A DNA stretch of 64,000 bases, from the NCBI GenBank assembly GCA_026874595.1, contig CM049306.1, positions 60,766,019-60,830,018 of the forward strand. The letters are read 5' to 3'. The notes below the pieces were generated by a model that was given only the letters and a program-made list of their open reading frames with translations, was not told the DNA's origin and did not search any database. The translations under genes and the position numbers were made by a program. The stretch's first letter is position 1. Every line of letters begins with the position of its first letter. The stretch comes from Sipunculus nudus. Its lineage: Eukaryota; Annelida; Sipuncula; Golfingiida; Sipunculidae. Positions 1-11,063 of the stretch are shown here, piece after piece.

Positions 1-2229
1 TAACACTCACCCTCCTGACTTGGGTCATGATAACACTCACCCTCCTGACTTGGGTCAGGATAACACTCACCCTCCTGACTTGGGTCATGATAACACTCAC
101 CCTCCTGACTTGGGTCATGATAACACTCACCCTCCTGACTTGGGTCATGATAACACTCACTCTCCTGACTTGGGTCATGATAACACTCACCCTCCTGACT
201 AGAACCATGATAACACTCACCCTCCTGACTTGGGTCATGATAACACTCACCCTCCTTTATAGAACCACCATGACACTCATCCTCCTGACTAGAGCCATGA
301 TAACACTCACCCTCCTGACTTGGGTCATGATAACACTCACCCTCCTGACTAGAACCATGATAACACTCACCCTCCTGACTTGGGTCATGATAACACTCAC
401 CCTCCTGACTTGGGTCATGATAACACTCACCCTCCTGACTTGGGTCATGATAACACTCACTCTCCTGACTTGGGTCATGATAACACTCACCCTCCTGACT
501 AGAACCATGATAACACTCACCCTCCTGACTTGGGTCATGATAACACTCACCCTCCTGACTTGGGTCATGATAACACTCACCCTCCTGACTAGAACCATGA
601 TAACACTCACCCTCCTGACTTGGGTCATGATAACACTCACTCTCCTGACTTGGGTCATGATAACACTCACCCTCCTGACTAGAACCATGATAACACTCAC
701 CCTCCTGACTTGGGTCATGATAACACTCACCCTCCTGACTTGGGTCATGATAACACTCACCCTCCTGACTAGAACCATGATAACACTCACCCTCCTGACT
801 TGGGTCATGATAACACTCATCCTCCTGACTTGGGTCATGATAACACTCACCCTCCTGACTAGAACCATGATAACACTCACCCTCCTGACTTGGGTCATGA
901 TAACACTCACCCTCCTGACTTGGGTCATGATAACACTCACCCTCCTGACTAGAACCATGATAACACTCACCCTCCTGACTTGGGTCATGATAACACTCAC
1001 CCTCCTGACTAGAACCATGATAACACTCACCCTCCTGACTTGGGTCATGATAACACTCACCCTCCTGACTTGGGTCATGATAACACTCACTCTCCTGACT
1101 TGGGTCATGATAACACTCACCCTCCTGACTAGAACCATGATAACACTCACCCTCCTGACTTGGGTCATGATAACACTCACCCTCCTGACTTGGGTCATGA
1201 TAACACTCACCCTCCTGACTAGAACCATGATAACACTCACCCTCCTGACTTGGGTCATGATAACACTCATCCTCCTGACTTGGGTCATGATAACACTCAC
1301 TCTCCTGACTTGGGTCATGATAACACTCACCCTCCTGACTTGGGTCATGATAACACTCACCCTCCTGACTAGAACCATGATAACACTCACCCTCCTGACT
1401 TGGGTCATGATAACACTCATCCTCCTGACTTGGGTCATGATAACACTCACCCTCCTGACTAGAACCATGATAACACTCACCCTCCTGACTTGGGTCATGA
1501 TAACACTCACCCTCCTGACTTGGGTCATGATAACACTCACCCTCCTGACTAGAACCATGATAACACTCACCCTCCTGACTTGGGTCATGATAACACTCAC
1601 CCTCCTGACTAGAACCATGATAACACTCACCCTCCTGACTTGGGTCATGATAACACTCACCCTCCTGACTTGGGTCATGATAACACTCACTCTCCTGACT
1701 AGAACCATGATAACACTCACCCTCCTGACTTGGGTCATGATAACACTCACCCTCCTGACTAGAACCATGGTGACACTCACCCTCCTGACTAGAACCACGA
1801 TGACACTCAGGGACCTGACTACAGCCATGATAACACTCACCCTCCGAACTTGGGCCATGATGACACTCACCCTCCTGAGTAGAGCCATGATGACAATCAC
1901 TGACCTGACTAGATCCATGATGACACTCAATCTCCTGAGTAGAAAATGATAACACTCACTGACCTGACTAGAACCATGGTGACACTCACCCTCCTGAGTA
2001 GAACCATGATGACACTCACTGACCTGACTACAGCCATGATAACACTCACCCTCCGAACTTGGGCCATGATGACACTCGCCCTCCTGAGTAGAGCCATGAT
2101 GACAATCACTGACCTGACTAGATCCATGATGACACTCACCCTCCTGACTTGGGCCATGATGACACTCACCCTCCTGACTTGGGCCATGATGACATTAACC
2201 CTCCTCACAAGAACCATGATGATACTCAC
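1..2229 (-). repeat. 30-bp minisatellite abutting the STK32 splice donor
   Basis: About 74 head-to-tail units of 30 bp fill the start of the window and continue past its left edge. Two main variants alternate on the plus strand: one reads TTGGGTCATGATAACACTCA in its core, the other replaces TTGGGT with TAGAAC. From 1 to about 1790 the units are very uniform and in strict 30-bp register. From about 1790 to 2229, next to the exon, they are diverged. Read on the minus strand (the sense strand of the kinase gene), almost every unit contains GGAGGGTGAGT, a good 5' splice site. The period is a multiple of three, so long open frames run through the array on both strands. They are repeat by-products, not genes. 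Confidence 0.97.
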
Positions 2230-2346
2230 CCTTCTGAGGAGATCCCTCATTCCCTCTTCCCATGCTGATGGCATGTAGATGGTTACATCTCGGAACAACT
2301 GGTGGACTTCTGTAACTGGGGTAGATGAGTGGATCTCATATGGCCT
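2230..2346 (-). CDS. STK32: STK32-family kinase, exon encoding RPYEIHSS...DLLRR (C-terminal lobe)
   Basis: This 117-nt exon encodes 39 residues, RPYEIHSSTPVTEVHQL through SAWEEGMRDLLRR. From memory it matches the STK32A/B/C (YANK) kinase C-lobe after the LLRG motif, where vertebrate members read RPY(H/E/D)IHS... and end ...LL(R/K)KLL. The acceptor is TTGTTACAG before AGG (intron ends at 2347). The donor is AGAAGG followed by GTGAGT (intron starts at 2229). Both junctions are phase 0, which fits the preceding exon ending in RGK at phase 0. STK32 proteins are poorly studied AGC-type Ser/Thr kinases, some predicted to be N-myristoylated. The reading frame stays open for ten further 10-residue units into the downstream minisatellite, up to a stop at about 1927. 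The next exon should begin with LL(E/T)-like residues and lies left of the window. Confidence 0.9.
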
Positions 2347-5224
2347 CTGTAACAAATAAATCATCAGATTACAATCCTGAATGATACAAATCAACCCCTT
2401 TAGAAATGCATTATATTATAATGCAGCTTGGGCCACACTGTCCTACATGATCTCCACTCTTATTTGTAGCAAATCAGATTGTTTTTGTGAATGAGCACCA
2501 ACAGCTTCATACTGTTGCTAACATGGGTTCCTGCTTAATTTCTTCGAACAATTCATTTCAATGGACTAAACATTGACATTCATTTGTCCCCTATAAGGAG
2601 ATGAAGTATTCTGTATGTATCTCCCTGCAAGTTGGCAAAATTCTTAATCTGTCTAAGCCAGTCATAAAACATAAAAGCCAGACTGTCATATTTTGTTGGT
2701 CCAGAAGTCTGTAGAACTATTTATTTTTGTATCATGGTCCTAATGATTAAGCAGGGTACGCAGATATGTCAGGATGTGTGTCAAAAAGACAAACAAATGT
2801 CTGGGAATGTAAGAGTGGTAATCACCGCAGAATGGAAGACAAATGAGCTGCGGGGATGAGGATTTTGTTCAGCGACAGTAAAGTTAATGCCCTGATTACC
2901 CTGAGTGTTCCCAGTCAACGACCATATAGATCTGTGTTGTCCACCACTGACATGTAACACTGTATAATTGCTGTCCAGGGAATCTCTTGCTGTTCAGAAT
3001 GTACAGTGATATTTCAAATCACACAACAGGGAAATCTTTGGGAATGCAATTGCTGTGAATGTTGCTCACTTAGTGAATGTTGCTCACTAATACATCATGG
3101 CATCAATGCTGAGAGTTAAACACTAGATCTACTAACAAACAACACTGCTATCATTCCTGATCTATAAACAAATTGTAAATGTATAAAATATTAAAATATT
3201 GAAAAAAAAATATAAATGTAAAAGAAAATACTAAAAGAAATTAAGATGTCTAAGAAAATATTTATAAAAAAAAGTTAAATGTTTAAGAATTTATTAACAA
3301 AATAAAGATGCTGAAAAAATATAAAAAAGTTAAAATTGTATAAAGAAAACATAAAAATGATTTTAAGTGTTCAAGAAAATATACTGTATTTAAAAATATT
3401 TCTGTCGTTCTCTTAATGAATGATGATTGCACATTATATGGTAGCTCTGTAAAATAGCAAAATGATCTTTCAAACATTTTGGCTCAATCAGGAAACTTTA
3501 GTGCAGGACATTCTGATCATGGATGTTGTGTTGGGCTGTGATGGTACATATGATCTTTGTGACCCATACAACTTTTTCTTATTTTAACAAATATATAACA
3601 CTGACTCTATTGGTTTATGCTGACACATAAAGCATGCTGCTTTGACCACTTGGGGATTTAACCTGCCATTTGTGACTTTATTTTGCCAGCACCTGTCTCA
3701 ATGGAGAAGCAATAGAGCTGAAGTTTGCCTTGTAAACCTTCATTATGCAGAAACTTATCTGGGAGATGTAAACAAGATCAAGTTTATGAAGCTTGCCTCT
3801 TTGCTGTATAAACTGCATCAACTGTGACATGTGGGTGCTTCTAGATCTGGCTTTCAATGTGTATTCCTTTAGTTCCAAAGCATTCAATGGGTTCTACAGA
3901 GGCCCTTGGGGACTGCAGCAGACATAAACCCAATTAGGATAAGATAAAATTACAAACACTGCATTTTAACTGTATTTCTGCTTCCACTATAATGAACAGA
4001 CCTTTGCTCCTATAATAGTATATTTTTTAAACTAATTAGCCATGAGCTCCAAAAACTGATATAATCCCTGAAAATATTATTAAGTATCATCATATACTAT
4101 CATTTTATTGTATATCATATCTCTTTGCTAAATTGTGGTTCTATTAATTTGACCAGTTCAACATAAAAATAATTGTCATTAGGGATAACTCTCCATCTTC
4201 TGCTCATGAATATGCTGCTGAATTGAACCAATAGGACCTACTTAAAGTCATGACAGCAGTCATGCCAAAAACTGTTAAAACTACAGTGACCATCTAATAT
4301 TACAACATATCACTATACCTGGCTGGTTATCTTAACAGTATGAGGCAAGTGAGGAACTGACAAACAAGTAAAATTGTAAATAACCAAACCAATACACAAA
4401 ATCCCATCTGGCTGCAGAGATTTCCTGTGGCTTGCATGGCAAAGTGTAAATCACAGTTCCTGTGGGAAATATCCTTGTTGTCAGGCAAATGAAATATCCA
4501 GTGAGGAGAATTACCAATATATTGAATTATAACTAATTTTTTTTCATACATGGCAAGTGTCATGAGAATGTGAATAAACATTTTAATGGTTGACTTTATG
4601 ATTCCTAGTGACACAATCCTTGTAAGGAGTGAGGTTTACTCTCAACATTGACAGGTAAACATTTGGTTTTTTTTTCACTGAGAGTTTCACTGTAGTGTTT
4701 ACATGACTCACGATGCCACTCTTAGTTGGTCAGAAGATTTGATAATCATCAGATTTACTCCTACTGACGTGTCTTGATGTAGTTTTGATATAGATAAACT
4801 ATTCCTATTTAGACACTACAATAGTCTGGGATACAGGTATCAACAGTCTCAATCCATCTTAGTAAATCATTATACATTTAATAGGTTCATGAGACAGTCA
4901 TGCAATTATATATTCATGCTAATCAAATATGCAGCTGTATAATGTACATCTACAATTTTGCTTAACTGAAATAACTGAAAAATTATGCAATTTGTGGAAT
5001 TTATGTTCTTCGCTTCCTCCTCTTCTTATTTTAGCTTCCTGTGATCTTCATGCTTGCCTTCTCAATATGTTTTAGCTTTTATTTTCCCTGAAGATATCTC
5101 TACATGTCATAGTGCCTGTGTTTTAGTTTTCATTGTCCCCTAAAGATGTCTCCACATAATTTTTTTGTGAAATGGGAACAAAAGGGAAATTTTGCTTGTT
5201 TGGGAGCTAGTGATAAAAAATGTT
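2347..5224. other. AT-rich intron sequence without recognised genes
   Basis: No gene or clear mobile element is visible. Positions 3170-3400 are A-rich low-complexity sequence made of degenerate AAATGTTTAAGAAAATATT-like blocks. The short open frames here have no recognisable domain. Confidence 0.6.
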
Positions 5225-5417
5225 CAGACCTGTAGACACTCCAAAACCTGGTTCCCAACCAAGGCATGCATGAAAGCAATCACTGACCCATATTTGAATC
5301 AAATCAAAATATTTAGGAAAGTTATCACACGGAAATGAAAACCTGATGGATGGACAGAAGGACAGACAGACAACCCCAAATCAATATCCCCGTTCCGTGG
5401 AAGTGGAGGACAATAAA
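5225..5417. mobile_element. Right-end fragment of a GGAC-type element (ATCCCC...GGGGAT family)
   Basis: A GGACAGAAGGACAGACAGAC tract is followed by a weak hairpin around ATATCCCCGTTCC and GGACAATAAAA. The same end grammar occurs at 13500-13571 and 17040-17145. The left border is uncertain. The fragment ends exactly where the next element (5418) begins. Confidence 0.5.
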
Positions 5418-8036
5418 ACAAGGGACCCATGGGTCACAGCGCTCAGCTGTTAAATATGATAAAAAATATGATTTGGGAAAGAGGCACATGCTGGTTTTGT
5501 GTGGTAATAAGTATAAGCTGTATTATGAGTTGTTGTTGTTTAGCTAAAGTATGATTTTGATAGTATCTTTGGAGACAGGGAAGAGGATTGATTTCATTTA
5601 TTTTATTAACAAATGGAGTGCTACTGTCACACAGATTTTGACTTGGCCATATAACTTATAAGCAGCACATATAATAAAAGAGTTGAACTATTTATTAAAA
5701 TTTAATAACAAATATTGTGCCAATATAATTTTTATTTTAAAAAAATAATAAGAAAATCATATGATTTTTTAAAATAAAACTGAAATGATTATTGAAATAA
5801 TATTATAGAATATATTCATGAATGCATTCATGAATACATTTTGAAAGTATCTGCACTGGTATTCAAATACTTTCATTTTTACCTCAATTCCCATTCTTAT
5901 GCAATAAAATTTTATAATGCAGTATATATTCATATTCGTATTCAAATACATTTGCAAAGCATTCACACCATGTCTATTATTTATTCAGTTTTAGCCAAAC
6001 AATGATGTTGAGAATCCAGAACATACAAAATTCACAAATTGAAATAATGATCATAAGTACCTGGTTTTATGGCTTTTATTTATATTAAAAAAATAAATGT
6101 AATATATTCACTTTGGACTACTTTCACATCAATCTACACACTAGACACAGTAGGAATCTAGATTAATATTATCAACTGCATCTTTGTCTATCATTAATTT
6201 CCTTCATATGATCCCTAATGATTAGTAATGAATAATATGATTTATTTTTTTATCATTAAAATTTAACTGAAAAATACCATAGGTGACAGCATGGTGTTAT
6301 TTGGAATAACATTGACATTGACATTCTATCCATCCATACAAGATTCTTAAATCATCAGTAACAGTAATTTTCTGTTACTCATCAACTAACAAATTCCTTT
6401 TCTATTAATTTTTCTTTAATTTGTTATTAAAAACCAATAAAAAATCTTAATTTATTGTTTATTGTTATGTTGTTTTTCAAAACAACTACTAGATGAGTTG
6501 GGTTGGACACCTGGATCAACTGTGGCTGGGCATTAGCTGCCTGGCTGCCCAAGTGTATGCTTCGCTGAAGCGTGCAATATCTGATGAAAGGTCAACAAGG
6601 TCAACATACAGGTGACTGAAGAGGGGCTTGATTGAGCCTTGGTCTGACATGGTCTCATAAAAACATTAATAAAAGCTACAATATTTGGCCAATTTCTTTC
6701 AGCTTTCTAAACTACAAAGATGAAATCCTAATGTGTGCATGATATGGAAATTATATCAACAGTGCTCTCAGGAAACAAGTGTGCCATGGTCAAATTATGG
6801 CAAAATTTAAGGTACTAATTTTATATTTATACTAATAACTTATAAAACTAATTTTTGGTATTCAATTGAATCTTAATTAAATAATGTTACATCCCTGAAA
6901 AAAAATCTCTTGCTTCAGCAATCCTCTTGTTAAGGGAGTAAATATATTTCTTGATTTTTTAAAAAGTGCATCATGTTTGGGCCCATAACTTAAAACAATC
7001 ATGCAATACTGACATCATTTCTAGCATGTGCATAGCGAATGTATAGAAAAATATGTATATTATATATGATCAAAGTAAAATCAAAGTGGTTTTGATATTA
7101 GGCAGTTTTACAGTGTAACAATGGGTTTTTAATGGAAAAATGAAGTTTTTCATTAATATTTCAAAGGAATTAAGTCCTAGTGATCAAATTCTTGGCATGG
7201 TAGGGGATTTTGGAGACATCTTACTGTATGCCAAATTTAAGGAAGCTGGGGAGCTGAGCTCTAGCAACTGCATAACACTAGCTTGATGTAAACAATATGT
7301 GACATGGTGCTTGAAAACTTGAATAAAATATACAGTTTTTGATCAACTGGTTTCAAATTTTTGGTGTTAACAGTTGAAATGGTAGCAAAAACATGCTTTG
7401 AAAATTAAATCCTCAGCAGTTACAGGGAAAAAATGTGCCAGGGTCAAACTTGGGCAAAATTTAAGGTACCAATTTCATATTTTTACCAATATTTAAAAAA
7501 TTAACAGATTTTGATCTAATTTTTGGTATACAATTAAATTTTGATGAATTAAAGTTGTATTACTGAAAAAAAGTCCCTACCTTGAACACTTTTGGTCTTA
7601 AGTGACCAAATATCTTTCCTGATTTTTTTACAAAGTCCATTATGTTTGGGCCCATAACTTTTTTAAATTAAATAATACTGACTTAATTTTTGGCATGTAC
7701 ATAGGAACTATATAGAGGAATATTTATGTAAATATGAAGAAAACCAGATGACTGGTTTTGATATTAGGAAGTCCTGAAGTGTGAAAATAGATTTCTAATA
7801 AAAAATTGAGGTTTATCTCGAAGGACAAAGTCCTATTGACCTAATTTTCGGCATGGTAGGAGATTTTGGGGACATCTAACTGTATGCCGAATTTCAGATT
7901 CGTAGGTCCAATGGTGTTGAAACGTGCCAGTTTTACGGACGGACATCCTGACAGACGGACGGCACGACAGATGGACGGATGACGGACAATGGACCACAAC
8001 TATAGCTCAGATGACTTATAGTCAGCTGAGCTAAAA
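5418..8036 (-). mobile_element. Helentron/DINE-1-like non-autonomous element, long subfamily, copy 1
   Basis: The left end is ACAAGGGACCCATGGGTCAC followed by GCGCTCAGCTG. The right end is a GGACGG tract, ATGGACCAC, then an imperfect palindrome (about 8006-8036) ending GTCAGCTGAGCTAAAA. GCTCAGCTG on the left and CAGCTGAGC on the right form subterminal inverted repeats, and GACCCATGGGTC is a perfect 12-bp palindrome near the left tip. Read on the minus strand this is the DINE-1/HINE plan: 5' subterminal repeat, microsatellite, body, 3' subterminal repeat, 3' stem-loop. No transposase or Rep/helicase coding is seen. A module with CGTGCCATGGTCAAA-type sequence occurs twice inside (about 6770 and 7435). 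The copy at 18614-21266 is closely similar. Confidence 0.7.
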
Positions 8037-9480
8037 GTTTAAGGTTAAGATCTCTTAGATCGCAAGTGATCATGCACCTTTGGCTATAAAAACAGGGTGA
8101 CTCATGTCCATTGTAGGCAACTGACTTATCCATGAACTCTATGTGACCTTAATCACATATTCATACAATGAATAATCATGAGCAGAAGAGTTATTAACAA
8201 CCAATCAAGGTACTGTTGGCAATGTAAACAGTCAATCATCTAACTAGCGCACAATTTGCATAATCTGGGTGACTCTCCCAAACAGAACACATGTAGTCTG
8301 AGTAGTAGCTGTAATAGTACCAATGTGGGTATGTTTTCCAAGATAAATTTTTTATACAAAGGAGACAGTATAAAAAGTTCTAGTCCAAAGGTTGCGGGAG
8401 CCATTCCTCCAACTTCTGAGTGAATACTAATGTCTTACCTGGGACATAATTTGTATGAGGCAAATGATCTAAAATATTGCAAGACAGTTCACGATGACTA
8501 TGATATATTCATCACTGGAGAACAGAGATACAACAAGTCCGGTTGATGACGTCAGTCAATGCGACTTACTACATCATCTATCTTTGTTGCTTCATTACTG
8601 TCTTGTAAACAGTTCTCATAACCATGGACATCGAAGACCTTCTGTGTAGGAGAATTTTGGGGGCTCGTTATCATAATTAGGATAAAACAGCGGAGTATAT
8701 GGGCTGTGGTGGTTAGGTCAATTGGCAAAGTCCTGGTGGTTACCCCACTCACCCCAGTAAAGTTATGTGTAAGATGATTCATGATGAAGGAAAAGTAAAT
8801 TCTATGTGTTAATTGCAGCACCCAATGACAATACCGCAGTACTTAATGACTACATGCTGAAACTGAAACCCTTACCATAATGCATTTAAGAGCACAGATT
8901 CATACCAACACTGGACTGTGTTTGCCAGCTTTCATGGACTCAGTGGTGCACTGAAAAATGTAGATTTTTTATATTGTGAATAATGTTTACTTAAGCTGCA
9001 GCTAGACATGAATCCTGATACCTGGTAAGTTCATACCAGTATCTTTGTATTCTTAGCTTTAATGTTTCTTGATACACTTGTTTATTGTCATGTCCTGTTA
9101 TGAAGTAGGATATGGCATATTTGTAACTGAGAGGTATCTAAAGAATTGTTTCAACATTTCAATATTTTGAATTTATAAAATTATTACAAGAGCAAATGGA
9201 CACTAGAAAAATTTCCAGAGGACTGTATCCCCCGCAAAACAGCAATGTGAGAAATGTGTTCACAAACCATCACACACACACACAGAGTCACAGAACTGAC
9301 CAAAAACATGTTGTGCAGCCTTGATTAGAGAGCCTAATGTGCTGTCAATATGGAAAGTGACTTATAGGATGCACCTACTATTTTTATAAGAAGTAGATCC
9401 AGTATAACATTTTGAGAAATAGTGTCACACATGAATTGTACACAATTTTTATAAAACAATTTTTAAATAAACCACTAGAA
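8037..9480. other. Intron sequence, nothing recognised
   Basis: No gene, RNA or named element is visible. A short (CA)n run lies near 9275. The open frame at 8552-8821 on the minus strand has no recognisable domain. Confidence 0.5.
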
Positions 9481-11056
9481 ATATGGCTCTGCATGACCAT
9501 AATATGCATGAATTTTAATGAGAATGTAATTCAGGTAAGAAACTCTATTGGTAAATGTTACCTCCAGAGAACCTGTCGGCAATTTTTTTTTTTTTTTTGT
9601 GGAGGGAGTATTTACGGTAGCCGTGTTTTTTGTATCTGTGGCCCCCTAGTTCACAGAACGTCCGTTTCCATTTTTTACATCAGTGAGGGAAGACGTAGTG
9701 CCGCATAACCTGGTAGGAATTTTTGTGTTTTTAACCCGTACATATCAGCCCATGTACAGTAATTGTGTGGTATATGCATCAATGCATTGTGTTTCTTAAA
9801 AGGGGCCATATCTGGTATGATAACATAGCATGTAAATCTGGTATTCCGGTGATTTAAGGTGAATGATCACCGCCTCGCTTTGTGCAGGGGCGAGCCATGT
9901 GCGTTTCGTATACTTTTGGCCAAGATGGCAGTGACCGTTAATTTCATCACTTGTAATTAATAATCTCAGGCCCACACGAGCTTTAAACCTTGTATTTGAT
10001 GGGAGCGTCGCAATATTTAAGATATATTTATTGGCAGTTGGTCCATTTGAATGTGTAACTCGGCAGAACTTGAGTGGAGCAGGGAACTTCTGTGTAAAGT
10101 AGGGGGGGGGAGGGAATGTGACCGTCGAGAAGTGGGGGGGGGGGGGGGGATCGGATATACTTGATTTAGAGAAGGGCTTGGTGTATAGTCAAGTGCACTT
10201 TATTGTAATACTCCTGTAAACATAGATGGTGTTATGGGGTTGATGTTTATTATATTTATTTATTGTGACATCATCAGATAGGCGTTTATATTAGTTTATT
10301 GTGTGACCAGCTGTTTACACATGTGACAAACCATGTTCTCTTGGTCCAGGCAGATGCAACTTGAGTTGGTATAGCGTTGCCATAGCAGTGACCGGTAGTG
10401 TGGGACCTTGAGATGGTGCACAGTTGTGAGTTTGCTTTAATGTATTTAGTTTCAGTTTATTCTCAAAGAATAATATAATGTAGTTTACATTACAGATAAA
10501 CATGGTACTACCTTTGGAAATGACATGGTTGCGATTATCATATTTGTTAATATATTTGTGGCTGATATTGTCATAACTTGATCATATTGTTGTGCGTGGA
10601 GCAATGCATCACTAATAAACTTTAGAACTACTCCAGTGTTGATTTCGTCCCACATATACTACAGTAAATTTTATATGTTTGTTGAATTTTATGAAAATCC
10701 ACAAGTTTTAAAGTTTGATGACCTGGGACCTTATTAAATATGTGTGGATTTTGCTGAAAATTGAAATCATATTGATTAATATTTCTGCTGAGTTTGATCA
10801 AAATCCATTTTATTCCCCATAAGTCATCGCAATCACACCACGAAGTAGCCTTGTGACCTCTGATCTCATTAAATATGTGGGGATTTTGCCGAAAACTGAA
10901 CTCGGTTGAGATAATCTAATATTGCGTAGTTATGGAAAGTTTCATGAAAATCCATCAAAGCCCTGTTAAGTTATCAAACTAAAAGTTAACGGACGTCAGA
11001 AAGTTAGATGGACGGAGGTATATCATAATATGTCCTGTCCTAGATGGGCGTATAAA
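9481..11056. mobile_element. GGAC-type element of the ACAAGAGCAC family, split by an insertion
   Basis: Positions 9500-9557 (GAGAATGTAATTCAGG, ACTCTATTGGTAAAT) and 10665-11056 (TTATGAAAATCCA to GATGGGCGTATAAAA) align with consecutive parts of the better-preserved copy at 35667-36508. They appear to be two halves of one element. The right half ends in a GGACGG-like tract, ATCATAATATGTCC and a hairpin ending TATAAAA. The left tip is missing or diverged. Confidence 0.55.
9558..10664. mobile_element. Unclassified 1.1-kb insertion inside the ACAAGAGCAC-family element
   Basis: This block interrupts the repeat that continues on both sides. It contains a 16-18 bp poly(T), two long G runs (10102-10112 and 10133-10149) and, near its right edge, an AATAAA (about 10614). 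That arrangement resembles the end of an LTR, but no paired ends or target duplication were established, so its class is open. Confidence 0.35.
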
Positions 11057-11063
11057 AAATTGA

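Noticed and set aside
27-1949. A 640-codon plus-strand frame and a 557-codon minus-strand frame of 10-residue repeats
   Set aside because: Both are produced by a 30-bp tandem repeat with no stop in the unit. There is no start context, domain or splice evidence for a separate gene.
1927-2394. A single 155-codon minus-strand open gene
   Set aside because: Its first 16 residues lie upstream of a clear TTACAG acceptor and its last 100 lie beyond a clear GTGAGT donor. Only the middle 39 codons match the kinase.
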